Shown: piece by piece, positions 43,425 to 54,824 of the stretch
Layout of the letters: each line of letters opens with the position of its first letter
How positions within the stretch are numbered: position 1 is the first letter of the stretch
Assembly (NCBI GenBank): GCA_021464525.1
Contig: JADRCO010000019.1
Coordinates: 1 to 64,000, forward strand
From: Rhizophagus sp. LPA8_4_AMF
Taxonomy: Eukaryota; Glomeromycota; Glomeromycetes; Glomerales; Glomeraceae
Length of the DNA stretch: 64,000 bases
Direction: 5' to 3'
Notes under the pieces: generated by a model
Told to the model about the DNA's origin: nothing
The model's input: only the letters and a program-made list of their open reading frames with translations
Database searches by the model: none
Translations under genes and position numbers: made by a program

Positions 43425-43545
43425 CCTTCTACTAATACTTCATATTTATACCTTCTTCTAATACTTCATATTTATACCTTCTTCTAATACTTCATATTTA
43501 TACCTTCTTGTAATACTTCATATTTATACCTTCTCATATTTATAA
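43425..43545 (+). repeat. 26-bp tandem repeat, about 4.5 copies
   Basis: The unit CCTTCTTCTAATACTTCATA then TTTATA begins at 43425, 43451, 43477, 43503 and 43529 (last one partial). Units are nearly identical, so the array is young or is being homogenised. Confidence 0.9.
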
Positions 43546-43568
43546 GGAAAGATAATTATTTTTTTATG

Positions 43569-43608
43569 TACCATCATATTGGCCATCATATTGACCATCA
43601 TATTGTTG
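43569..43608 (+). repeat. 13-bp tandem repeat, three copies
   Basis: CCATCATATTGGC-type units repeated three times, 25 bp after the 26-bp array. Confidence 0.8.
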
Positions 43609-46385
43609 AATAAAGAAAGTTGTTTAGATACCTACATAAGGGAGTAAATGTCAAGTCCAGTTGAGCATTTTTGGAATGGAATGGAATCACAAGGAGTAAG
43701 TTTATTACTTTGCATTTTCTTTATATAAGAACACGTAATCAAGCTTTACAAATCAATCACGTGAATTCAACAAGGTGGCGTAACAGATTTTGGAATTCCC
43801 GATGATGATGACACTTGAAAAAAAAATAGTATATTTTTTAATGATTGGTAAGTTTTATTTCACACTTACTAAGTTTATTAGGTTTACTTATAAGTTATTC
43901 AACTTCTAAAGTTACGTTCACTAGATATGATAACAATAGATTACTATGGTTTTTTTTAACGGTTTGCATTACGAAACCTTGTCTACAATATCATATAACT
44001 TACTAAATTTTCTTTAGACGTGTAACGAGATTTTATGCTTCCATTCTCAGTAATAATATAGATGAAATTGCGTTATTTTAATAGCACAAGTATTCTTCGA
44101 CGATTTAATACCACAATTAAGAATTTTTCTAGTACAATTATTTTGGACGAATTAGACTTTAATTATTAAAATGGGGTGAACTCTTACTGGCTAATTATGC
44201 AATGTTGAGTCTATATCGAGCAATATTGAATCTACCTACATCGAACAAATGTCAAGTCATTGTCAAACAATGTCGAGTCGAATGTCGAGTCGATGTCGAG
44301 TCAATGTCAAATACAACGTTAATGCAATTTTCATTTTCGGTCAGCATTTACCAAATAAACCACATTAATTATTTTAATACGTTAAGTAATAATTATTTAA
44401 TTATCACAAAAATTTATCATTATTTGTAATCTTAATTACATATCTTAGCTTCAATTCATTAAAGGATCCGAAAAATCAAGAGCCGTTCACATAACGTTTG
44501 CTCAGAGAAAATGTGCCTATAAATATTCTTTTAAACAGGTTTTTTTTTTTTTTGCTATACTCCTTAAGCCCCTAAACTTTATTTCAAATAATAATCGCAT
44601 GATCTAAATATTTCGATAAATGCGAGTTTTACATCTACACAAAGATTCCTGATTATTTTAATTAATAATTATTTCTTCCATAATAAGGAACTTCCATAAC
44701 AAGGAATTTTGAATGAATTAATTTTAATTCAAATGCGAGGGTTATATGAGAGAAAGAACATTGCAGCATTATTTAACATTCGTTTTTACTAAAAATAAGA
44801 TTTTTACGTCATTTTTTACGCTAAATATAATCATTCCCTTCTAATTGTATCAGGTATTCGTATGGAATCGGTATTGATAATCCAATATTTATCATGGTCG
44901 TACACTTATGTAAGTAATCATCTTTTCATATGATATAACGTAACATAGAGTTGTTTATGATTATCCTTTTATGTAATTACCAATTTGGTAAAATTGGTCA
45001 TATAATTTCAACGCTAGAAAGTGATTGCTTTTTCAAATGCACCAAATTACAATTTTTTTCATTATATATCATTAACACATTTATTTTTTTCTCAAAAACT
45101 TTTTTATCATATGACTTTATGACCTCATTATTAATTAAAAAAAAAGAAGTTTTTTTTTATCCTTATTTCCCTTTCTTTTTTGAACATTTAGAAGAAACAA
45201 TTTTTCCATCGAAATTTGTTCATCAAGCAGAAGAAGGGATCTTCGATATTCATCTTGCATAATACCGGTCATTCCAGGTCATGAGCCAGTTTTCATAAGC
45301 CTTATGAACGGTGAAGTAATTGTATCACAATTTATTTATGAAACGATTGATGTTTTTTAAAGTTCAAGCAACCAAAGAATTAATTTAACCGACCACAATT
45401 TTTTTAATAAATTAACTAAAGAATTATAAAGAAAATCTAATATTATAAACATATTAATATGCATTAATAATTGCTAAATAATCATTAGCAATTTTCAACA
45501 TATAAATGTGTAGTTAAAAAAAAAAAAGTTTTTTTGAATTAAAAAATAAAAATGAATGAAATAAATATTGATAAAAAGAACAAAAAAATTTTTTTTTTTT
45601 TTTTTTTGGGAGATACCATTTATTACCCAAATTTCGAAAATAATATACTATATAATCAAGTTCCTTTATATTCCTTATTTGTTATTACTCGTATGGCTTT
45701 TTTTTTTCTTAAAAGTTTTTTTAATCTAACATAAGTTAGTATTTAATGATAAAAATAATACATTTACTAATTAGGTAACGACGATCAAAATTAAAATCAT
45801 ATGAATTTTTCTTAACTAAAACTAATTTAAATTAGTATTCTTTAAATCCATTTTTATTGGGGTTTTTTTTTCTCTCTCCTCTCTCAAAATAAATAAATGT
45901 GGATATTTTTAGAGAGTGAATGAATATTGCAATATTACCGATATTACAATATTACGATATTAAGATATTGCGATACTGCGAAATTACGATATTACATTGA
46001 GTATAAGGAAACGAAATCATTTCGAGCTCATATTGTACATGTATGATCATATTAAATTATATCTTAATAACGTTTAGTAATAATTTACTGATGGTACAAC
46101 AATATTAATGTATGTATATTTCTACGATATTTATTGGCGGGTTTCTTACATTGGATAATACTTTGTATGTGATCGATCGATAGACATATTAATATTATAA
46201 TCCCCTGATTATATTAAATGTGATTGGATTAACTTATAAATATAATATCTCAAAATAATAATAAATAATAATAGTACTGTAATTCTTTTTTTTAAAATTA
46301 ATTTGTCGATGTTGCTTGATACTCTGAAAAAATTTTTTTTTGAATCAATTGATTTTAATTCAAGAAAATCTTTTTTAATTTATAC

Positions 46386-46605
46386 TTGCCTTCGGAATTA
46401 ATTACGGCATATGAAACTTATACCGTAAGTCCGTAATACATTAAATTTCCGTAATGCCGTAATTATTTAAATGCCAAAAATACAAAAATTACACATGGTT
46501 ATGCCGTAGATAATTTGTAATCCGTAAATCCATATGATTTGTTAGATATCTAAATGGTAAAATCCATATTTCGTAATGCCGTAATTTTAATTCGGCAATA
46601 CCGAC
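46386..46605. mobile_element. Possible MITE built of GCCGTAAT motifs
   Basis: Left end CTTCGGAATTAATTACGGCA and right end GTAATGCCGTAATTTTAATT then CGGCAA are roughly reverse complements. CCGTAAT or its complement recurs in the middle. Non-coding; family unknown. Confidence 0.45.
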
Positions 46606-46976
46606 GGCACCTATATCTTCAAATCAATTAAAAAGAAGGGATTTATATTACAATATTTATTATTAAAAAATGAGTATATATCAAAAAATTTAAAAATCCT
46701 AATAATACTTGGTCCGGATGATACTATTAAAAAAAATACTTGAAAATTTTGTTTACCTTTTATTACATTTAATGAATTATTTGATAATACAAATAAATAA
46801 TTATGAGATTATTAAAAACTTATTATGCCTAAATCAAGTTGGATTAGTAATGTTTGTTACCGTAATGGTTGTAATCAGGTTGTAAAAGTTGTGACGTATT
46901 TGCCGTAAAGTTGATAAATTATTGCGGTTCCTATTCCCATTTTTGACCGTTACACTATTACAGCATAAAGTTACAA

Positions 46977-47182
46977 CTTTTGCGGTAATACTTTATCGAC
47001 TTTACGACAATACATTATCAACTTTACGGTAATACTTAATCAACTTTACGATAATTTATCAAATTTACGGTAATACTTTATCAATTTTACGATAATATCA
47101 AATTTACGGTAATACTTTATCAACTTTACGACAATACGCTATCAACTTTACGGCAACACTTTATCATTCACATTTACAGTAT
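46977..47182 (+). repeat. 22-bp tandem repeat, about 9 units
   Basis: Variants of TTTACGGTAATACTTTATCA then AC follow one another, some shortened to 17-19 bp. A reverse-complement copy of the motif (GCCGTAAAGTTGATAA) lies at about 46900-46920, so the array forms the arm of an inverted repeat. Confidence 0.8.
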
Positions 47183-48262
47183 ATCTATCAAAACTTTTAC
47201 AACAAAAAACTTAATCCGGCTGCTAATCTAATTTTACACGGGACTAAATTTTTATTGGTAAATGATTGTCATGATTGTCATGATTGTCGGTAAATTGTGA
47301 AATTGTGACATTGCACTTAAGACTGATAGTAAACTGTGATTTCAATCACAAATATTACACTAATTTAAATACAACCAATTACAATTTACGACATAATTTC
47401 GTATTACAACCTTTTAATACGGTACTTTTGTACTTTTGTGTAATTTTGAGTCGTAATCCGAAACTAAGGTTGTAATCTCCAATTTTTGATGATGATATTA
47501 TAAAAAGGGCAATTATAATAAATGATATGATGAAAAAGAATATTAAATTAATTTTAACGATCATGTGATTAAGAAAGAATATAAATATAATCTAATAAGC
47601 CTTTACTTAAAGACGTGCTATAACTTTCTTCAATTATATCTAGTTTCTTCAATTACATCTAGTCAAATTTACCTAATTCCACGTCTGGATTTACAACTTG
47701 AGTCTTCATTATTGTAGTTTGCTTCGAATTATTTCTTTAAAATGATCGTCATTCTATCCAAAGATGGATGCCGCAAGCAAAATAAGTAGTCGCAACTTTT
47801 GATCGCCGTCATCCGGTCTCAGCTCAATCCATGGAATTCCATGAGATTTCCACGATTATACCGGTCCGAGTGATCGACAAATCAGGAATGGGGCTACGCT
47901 TTTTTGACGGTTAGCTACATAATAATCAAAAGAAGGGCCTTGTTTTTTTTGATATGGTGTAACCTGAACAAAATTTACGGGACGGAAATGGCCGAACGTA
48001 TTACGACAAGGAATAATATGGTTTAGACTCTTTTTTGATTATTTAAATTAGACGGAGAAAAAAAAAGTTTTTTTTTTCTTGTTCACACATAAATTTACGA
48101 TAGGTAAATATTCGTAAATTAGTAATTTTTTTATATATGATATAAAAAAATAACCTATTTTTTATATAATTAATATATTGAAATTTCGAATATTTAATTT
48201 TGTACATATTCAACCATCCTTATTTATTTATTTATTTATTTAATTATAAATATATATATATA

Positions 48263-48290
48263 TTTTTTTTTTTTTTTAAAAAAAAAAAAA
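48263..48290 (+). promoter_or_regulatory. T15A13 palindrome directly before the Sel1 gene start
   Basis: T15 at 48263-48277 and A13 at 48278-48290, ending two bases before the chosen ATG at 48293. A position this close to the start argues against the upstream in-frame start. Confidence 0.45.
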
Positions 48291-48292
48291 CA

Positions 48293-49945
48293 ATGAATAA
48301 AAACGATAATAAAGATGAAATATTTTTAAAAGAATTTATGAATAAATTATTTAATACAATAATTTATAATACCAATGAATTTAAAGAAAATCAACTTGGA
48401 TGTTTAATTAATTCATTTAAAATAATTAATGATAAATTAAGACGGTATAATGATATTAATGATATTTATAAATTAATACAAAATCATAAAAATCATGATA
48501 CTTGGTTTTCAAGTTTAAGTGGATTATTTCATCAATGTGGTTATACGGATTATTATTATATAGATTATAATAAATGTTTAAATTTATATTTATTGGCAAT
48601 TAAAAATGAAGAAATTTTAAAAATGATAGATTTTAATATAAGAGAAGATGATGAAGATGATGATGATAATAATGATGATGATGATAATTTTGAGGATTAT
48701 ATTTTACAATTAAAAAATGTAATTATTGGAAAATATTTATTATCATTATTTTATTATAAAGAATTAATTATTGATAAACCATTATCAATAAAAAAATTGG
48801 ATTCAAATTATGATTTAATATATACTTATACTTTACAATATTTAAAAGATTTTGATGAATGTAGAAAAAAAAATTCTTTTGGTAATAATTATGATAATAT
48901 ATATTTCTTTTTATTATGTGTTAAATTTGGTTTGAAAAATATTGATGAAATTAAAAAAAATATTTTTGATTATTATAAGAATTTAGTTAATAAAAAAAAT
49001 AATATTTTAGCAAAATTAATTTTAAGTATTTTTTATAATTTACGATTAATTATGGATACAAAAGAAAAGATGAAAACATTTGAATGGTTTTTAAATTGGG
49101 CTGAAGAAGGAAATTCTTTTGCTCAAAATAATTTAGCTACTTATTATAAATATGGTATAGGAATTGATAAAGATGAAAAGAAAGCGTTTGAATGGTATTT
49201 AAAATCTGCAAATGAAGGAAATAATCCTATAGCTCAAAATAATTTGGCTTATTGTTATCAATATGGTATAGGAATTGATAAAGATGAAAAGGAAGCATTT
49301 AAATGGTATTCTAAATCTTCTGATGCTGGAAATTTTGAAGCTCAAAATAATTTAGCTTTTTGTTATAAAAATGGTATAGGAACGAATATAAATGAAAAGA
49401 AAGCATTCGGTTTATTTATTATATCTGCAAAAGCGGGTAATTCTAATGCTCAAAATAATTTGGCTTCTTGTTATCAATATGGAATAGGAATTTTAAAAGA
49501 TGAAAAGAAAGCATTTGAATGGTATTTAAAATCTTCGGATTCAGGAAATTTTGAAGCTCAAAATAATTTAGGAATTTGTTATCAATATGGTATAGGAACA
49601 TTAATAGATAATAAGAAAGCTTTTGAATATTATTTTTTATCTGCTAAAAATAATAATTCTTTTGCTCAAAATAATTTAGCATTTTGTTATCAATATGGTA
49701 TAGGAATTGAATTAAATGAAAAGAAAGCACTTGAATGGTATATAAAATCTGCTGAAGCGGGAAATCTTGATGCTCAAAATAATTTAGATTATTGTTATAA
49801 AGAAGGAATAGGTAAAGATAAGAATAAATATATTTTTAAAAATGTTATACCACCTTTTGGTAAAGCTTTCAACTTGGATGATGGTTATGGTTTCGTTTAT
49901 TTTAACAAACCTGATCCTAATTGTTTTCCATACAATTTGTATTGA
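48293..49945 (+). CDS. Sel1-repeat protein
   Basis: Intronless. The frame is open from 48200, but the ATG at 48293 (MNKNDNKDEIFLKEFMNKLF) is preferred because the upstream part would encode low-complexity Tyr/Ile/Phe and poly-Lys from the T15A13 tract. That gives 550 residues. The first 270 or so residues are helical-looking without a recognised domain and contain an acidic run (EDDEDDDDNNDDDD). From about 272 on there are seven Sel1-type repeats of 36-37 residues (AQNNLAYCYQYGIGIDKDEK, AFKWYSKSSDAGNFEAQNNL). They are followed by a 30-residue tail. Sel1 repeats fold as alpha-solenoids and act as scaffolds for protein complexes. In these fungi they are often fused to protein kinases; no kinase motif is present here. 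Partner unknown. Confidence 0.87.
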   Translation: MNKNDNKDEIFLKEFMNKLFNTIIYNTNEFKENQLGCLINSFKIINDKLRRYNDINDIYKLIQNHKNHDTWFSSLSGLFHQCGYTDYYYIDYNKCLNLYLLAIKNEEILKMIDFNIREDDEDDDDNNDDDDNFEDYILQLKNVIIGKYLLSLFYYKELIIDKPLSIKKLDSNYDLIYTYTLQYLKDFDECRKKNSFGNNYDNIYFFLLCVKFGLKNIDEIKKNIFDYYKNLVNKKNNILAKLILSIFYNLRLIMDTKEKMKTFEWFLNWAEEGNSFAQNNLATYYKYGIGIDKDEKKAFEWYLKSANEGNNPIAQNNLAYCYQYGIGIDKDEKEAFKWYSKSSDAGNFEAQNNLAFCYKNGIGTNINEKKAFGLFIISAKAGNSNAQNNLASCYQYGIGILKDEKKAFEWYLKSSDSGNFEAQNNLGICYQYGIGTLIDNKKAFEYYFLSAKNNNSFAQNNLAFCYQYGIGIELNEKKALEWYIKSAEAGNLDAQNNLDYCYKEGIGKDKNKYIFKNVIPPFGKAFNLDDGYGFVYFNKPDPNCFPYNLY

Positions 49946-51291
49946 GGGTTACCAAGTTTAGGGTTAGGATTAGGTTATATTTATGATATTAGTATATATA
50001 TAGTATATATATATATATATATAGGATAGATAGTATTTAAAAAAATTCAATTAATGGTTGGGTAGGAATGTTTTCCGCTTTCCGTGACTTCACGTGACTT
50101 TCTAGTAATTTTTTCTGTAATTTTGATGGGTGTTACGAATAAATATACATAGAATTCATAATAATTTATAGTATTTATAGTATTTATAGTATTTATGAAG
50201 AATTCGTTTATTGAATGCAAATAATATCATTAATTAGAACCGTACACGCTTCTTGAAAATATTTATTCGTTAACTTCACTAAATTAACGAGCGATATAAA
50301 TTAAATCCTTCCGGTTTAACAATTTCAATTAATGATTTCTTTACATTAATGCTGAAAAATACTATTTCGCCCCTCAAAAAAAAAAAAGAAATGTTTTTTT
50401 TTTACATTTATTAAATCACGTGATTAATTCTTACACGTAAAAAATAATATAGCATTTAAGTATATATTTTTATTTTTTGTAAATTATGTACATTTCATGT
50501 AGATATACTACAAAATCCCCCAAATTCCTCTAAATAATCTAATTTATAAATCTAAAAAGAAAACCCAAATCATTTATTAGCCAAGTTTTAACGTTAAATA
50601 TTCTAATTCTTTTTTGAATATTAATAAAGAATAAAATTTTTTTTAAACCATTCATTAATAAAGATTGTAATGGTTATTTAATTTTTAATATACACACTAA
50701 AGGTGATATTCAATTTTTAACCATACAATCCAAACCATTACCCTATCCCAATAACATGTATTATTTTAATTTTTAAGAAATAAAAATGTGAAACATATAT
50801 AGATAAAAAAGAAATCCATTTCATTTTCCGTTATCACCAAACATAAATCTGAAGAGAAAAATGCTTCACATTTGAAAGAGAAAAATTAATATATATACAC
50901 ATTTTTTTTTAAGAAAAAAAATAAAATAAAATAAAAAATTCGGGTTTATATACAACGATGGCGAGAACGAAAAACGGAATTATACAATTTCGATCCGTCA
51001 TCACCGCAAACATATTTACATATATGTTCGAAAGAAAAGGAACGAAAAAGAAAAAAAAATTAATAAGATGATAGTTATGCTCGAAATTATGGCAATAATC
51101 TAAACGTAGAATATTTAATGCCATGATCACTAATTATAACAAACCAAATAACAGAATAAACAAAATTATCTCGTATATTTCATAAAATCTTTTTTTTTTA
51201 CTTTAAAAAAAAAAAAGAAATCAAAACTAATTAGTAAAGTAAATAACATTAATTTGGAATAAAAATAATTTTAATTTACCTAGACACGGAT
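49946..51291. other. Spacer between convergent genes
   Basis: Downstream region of both the Sel1 gene and the dsRBD gene. TA microsatellite at about 49995-50025 and three TATTTATAG units at about 50169-50197. No supported gene. Confidence 0.5.
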
Positions 51292-53388
51292 CTAGATTTC
51301 ACAATCGCTATATTCCGGCAATGCTAATAAAGCAATTTTAGCTGCTTGATTCTTGGCAGTATCCTTGTCAATACAAGGATTTGAGGTAAATTTTAATTTT
51401 CTAACATAGCAGGTACATTTATAACCTTTCAAAGTTTTACTGTATTGATAATCAATGACGCCCCAACCTCTTTCTTTAGCAAGTTTGTGTAAGACGTAAG
51501 GTGTTATTGAGTCATTTTGTTGTCGAGGTACGGTTAAATTGACAGCCGAACTTATAGGTCCTGCCTGAATCTGTTGTGTAGTCTGAATCTGTTGTGTATA
51601 AATTTCTTGACGTGTTTGTTGAACATTATCAAGATTTGAAACAGGGGGTGGCGCCGACAAAGGATTTGAATCAAAAGTTGATGGATTTTCAGATATGTTA
51701 GACATCGATCGAGAAGGTTCCATCGGAATATTGCAATAAGTTGTTGGTAATGGAGGTGGCGGCATTCCGAATTGTTGCATGCAAGAGGAGTTGCAGTTTT
51801 GATATATTGGAATGTAACCTTCATGTCTTTGCTGCGGTAAACCAAATAATGCAGCTGCTTCGCTAGGCATGTCCGGCATAAGCATATCCGGCATGTCCAA
51901 TGAACGGTCTAGCGATGCAAACGAAAGTCTTTCTTTAAATTTCATTTTTGTATTCTCATCACTTTTTTCATATAATATATTAAAAGCTATTTCTGCTACA
52001 CATTCCCGTGCTTCTTCCACGTAACAAAAACCTCGTTCACTTATATATTTAACGTCACCAACTAAAATTTCCGCAATGAAGTTTCCATAACAATCATTGT
52101 AGAAATCATAATTTGGTTTTGAAATGTTTGAGATGATGCAAAAATCATCCAAGAACTTGCTTGGGGGAATGCAGATTTTATCCTTCTCCAAGAATTCCCT
52201 TACCAACATTTGGTAAGATATGGGCTCATTAGAGATTTGATCATATTGGTATGATGAATTTTGATTTTTTTGACTCATTATACCTCTTAAACTCTTTGAC
52301 CCATTTGGTTTTGGTATAAAGTCTTGACCAAGAACAAGTATCTTATCATCAAACTTCACCTTCTTAGGTTTATTTTCTTGTTTGAAAACAGGATTAGGGC
52401 AAAAGATAGATTGCACTGCATCCTGTTTTCCAATAACTTTTTGTTGCATCCTAACTTGTCTCTTTAACTTCTTCCTTTGGCTCCTGGATAATTTTTGAAT
52501 AGTATTCCTTGGGGTAGAGGATTGCTTATTTCCTTTCCTAAATTTACCATTATTAATAAAATTTCTACCCCTATTTCTCTTTCTCTTTCTTTTCATTATT
52601 TCAGGTATAACAGGTGTAAAGGGCGTAACAGGAGTATCAGGCGTGTCAGGCGTATTAGGCGACTTAGGCGAATTAGGCGAATTAGGCGTAACGGGACTTA
52701 TATGCAAATTTTTCAAAAATTTGGATAATCTCCCAACATTAATTTGTTGGTTCGTACCCTGTTTTTCTTTTGCTTGAAGATAATTTTCATATTCTTTCGA
52801 AGTCATAATTATCTTCAATAGGCTTTGAGCCGCAGCTTCTCTTGCTATTTCTTGATTCGGAAATGCTTCTTTTGTATCATACCATTTATTCATAAAACCA
52901 GCACTGCAAAAAAATTTTTGTGTAAAAACTTCCTGACGAAACGTAAACACTGGAGGAATTTCCAATTCCAGTGTCTTATACATTTCCTCAAGAACTTTAG
53001 TTGCTGGTATATTAGAAGATTTTTCTTCAAGAATATTAGGAGAACTACTACTATTAATATGACTAGTGGACTTATAAACGTTATTATTTACTTGTATATT
53101 AAAGGAGCCACCACCACTACCGTTGTTACTATTATTAACTGGTTGGAAAACATTATTTTTTGCCGGTAAATTAGAAGTATTACCGCTATTATTACGGTTA
53201 ATGGTATTAAAAATATTTACTGATAAATTAGAAGGACCACTATTACCAATATTAGTGACCTTGTTTTTCGTCAATATAGATGAACTATTACTATCTAAAA
53301 AGTTAAAAACATCATTATTTATTTTTGTTGGTAAATTAGAAAAACCGTTGTTGTCAATATAGTGAGGGATACGTGGTAAACTATACAT
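51292..53388 (-). CDS. Protein with three dsRNA-binding-like domains
   Basis: Intronless, 698 residues. About 1-120 is Asn/Ser-rich and disordered. Domain 1 at about 129-195 (VFTFRQEVFTQKFFCSAGFM, AREAAAQSLLKII), domain 2 at about 390-475 (YGNFIAEILVGDVKYISERG, AREC then VAEIAFNIL), domain 3 at about 626-692 (ITPYVLHKLAKERGWGVIDY, GYKCTCYVRKLKF, AKNQAAKIALLAL). Each has the dsRBD layout of helix, three strands and a final Ala-rich helix; domain 3 is the most typical. Between 1 and 2 lie a run of Ser/Thr-Pro repeats (233-260) and a very basic segment (MKRKRKRNRGR, about 265-312), probably nuclear localisation or RNA contact. It stands head to head with the RNA-dependent RNA polymerase gene (1,436 bp between starts), which suggests a role in RNA silencing. 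This is inference; domains were assigned by eye. Confidence 0.72.
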   Translation of the reverse strand: MYSLPRIPHYIDNNGFSNLPTKINNDVFNFLDSNSSSILTKNKVTNIGNSGPSNLSVNIFNTINRNNSGNTSNLPAKNNVFQPVNNSNNGSGGGSFNIQVNNNVYKSTSHINSSSSPNILEEKSSNIPATKVLEEMYKTLELEIPPVFTFRQEVFTQKFFCSAGFMNKWYDTKEAFPNQEIAREAAAQSLLKIIMTSKEYENYLQAKEKQGTNQQINVGRLSKFLKNLHISPVTPNSPNSPKSPNTPDTPDTPVTPFTPVIPEIMKRKRKRNRGRNFINNGKFRKGNKQSSTPRNTIQKLSRSQRKKLKRQVRMQQKVIGKQDAVQSIFCPNPVFKQENKPKKVKFDDKILVLGQDFIPKPNGSKSLRGIMSQKNQNSSYQYDQISNEPISYQMLVREFLEKDKICIPPSKFLDDFCIISNISKPNYDFYNDCYGNFIAEILVGDVKYISERGFCYVEEARECVAEIAFNILYEKSDENTKMKFKERLSFASLDRSLDMPDMLMPDMPSEAAALFGLPQQRHEGYIPIYQNCNSSCMQQFGMPPPPLPTTYCNIPMEPSRSMSNISENPSTFDSNPLSAPPPVSNLDNVQQTRQEIYTQQIQTTQQIQAGPISSAVNLTVPRQQNDSITPYVLHKLAKERGWGVIDYQYSKTLKGYKCTCYVRKLKFTSNPCIDKDTAKNQAAKIALLALPEYSDCEI

Positions 53389-54824
53389 TTTTAATTATAT
53401 ATAATTAAAACAAAAGTATTGTTGTGCAAAAGGACTATTAACACAAAATAATATTTATTATTATTATTAATTTTTTTTTTTTGAGTGAAAGAAGGGAGGA
53501 AGAAATCCTTAAAAAAAAAAAAAAAAAAAAAAAAAATTCTCCCCTATTTATTTTTAATAAAAAACTGCATTTTTAGTGGCTTATTTGTTTACGTAACCTT
53601 ATGTGGTATTGATCACCGGGCCGTCTAAACATGACCAATCTAGACAACTGACGGATGTTAAAATTACTAATATAATTATCATAATTTGTCAAAATTGTCA
53701 AGTTCCGGCTTTGTCAAAAATCGATGTATTTTAAATATTCTAAAATTCGAATATTCTATAATTCTTACTGCGCAGATTAGATTTTATTTGAACAATCAGG
53801 CGTTCAGTACGTTCGTTATCGTTATGCATATCATCAGGTCTAAAATAATGAGAAACCTAAATAGTTACTAGGTTACGTTACTCCATTATATTTGTTACTC
53901 CATTATATGTTTCATCACTGATTGGTTGATTATCACGTGTTACACTCAAATATAGGGAAATGAGTAAAAAGGGTAAAAAGAAAATGATGGGTTTTGGCCT
54001 TTTTGGCCAGCATTACAAGCAATGTGTGATAAATAATTTCACAGAATTTGGATCCGTTCTTTGACTGGATTGACTGGATATTAATAAATTTGGATCAGTG
54101 ATCATTCAGAATCAGATCTGCAGATTTAAATGGTTTAGCGGATTGTCACTAAGCCAATGATCACCTGATGATAAAGTTTTAACTGGTCGTTGAATAAATT
54201 TATGTATAGTGAGAATATAGTTAAACCATTAAAGAATATTTATCAAACGGATAACGGATCCATACTCTACTTACACACTGAAAAATTGATTGATTAGCCA
54301 CATTTTGATGTTTGCAACACGCGTCGGGTATATAAAGTATTGGTTATCCACTGCCACCACTGCCATATATACATGAATTATATTTAAACTCGATGTCTAG
54401 TTAGTTAGTAAACGTTTGGATATTATGAGTGGAGAAATAAAGTATGATCAACGTAGTCGACAGAACTATGTGAGGTCACATGTGTAGTGAGTAGTACACA
54501 GTGAGGTAGTTAGACATATTTGGAAATATTTCATTATAAAGATGATTTGCCCGTTGTAAATTCAATTTTACCCATGTAGATCCTTTTTTTTTTAAGTCGG
54601 AGTTTTTACTCCATAAACAAAGAGTAAATAAAAGATTTCATTCCTAAACATTGAAAAATTGAAAAAAAAACTTTTTCTCAACTTACCTTTCGTCTCAAGA
54701 ATCAATTTTCAAGAAATCCTTACAAAAAAAAGAAGTAAAGAAAAGAAACGTTAGTAAGCGTTCACATAACGAAAGAATATCACCGCCAATACATCAAAAT
54801 AAACGATATAACTCTTTTAACATA
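53389..54824. promoter_or_regulatory. Shared upstream region of the dsRBD and RdRP genes
   Basis: 1,436 bp between two divergent starts. On the dsRBD side there is a T12 run (53471-53482) and an A26 run (53511-53536), within 150 bp of its ATG. On the RdRP side there are shorter A/T runs and a purine-rich segment just before 54825. No gene was found. Whether both genes are controlled together is not visible from sequence. Confidence 0.4.

Larger units (their letters stand above)
43609..48262. other. Long spacer with several short repeat islands
   Basis: About 44205-44315 holds repeated ATGTCGAGTC motifs. About 45930-46000 holds GATATTACG/AATATTACG variants. 46386-46605 and 46977-47182 are listed separately. 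The open frame 44951-45262 (103 codons) has some protein-like stretches (HLEETIFPSKFVHQAEEGIF) but no domain; it could be a scrap of an old gene and is not called. Confidence 0.4.

Noticed and set aside
43425-43545. A CRISPR-like array
   Set aside because: The units are directly adjacent, with no unique spacers, in a eukaryotic genome; it is a plain tandem repeat.
44951-45262. A 103-codon open frame
   Set aside because: Rich in Phe, Ile and Tyr as expected from AT-rich DNA, with no recognised domain; at most an old scrap.
48200-48292. Upstream start of the Sel1 gene
   Set aside because: It would read Tyr/Ile/Phe repeats and poly-Lys out of TA and T15A13 tracts; the ATG at 48293 follows directly after them.
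52495-53362. Plus-strand frames opposite the dsRBD gene, including an Arg/Ile-rich one
   Set aside because: Mirror images of the Ser/Thr-Pro and Asn-rich coding repeats on the minus strand.
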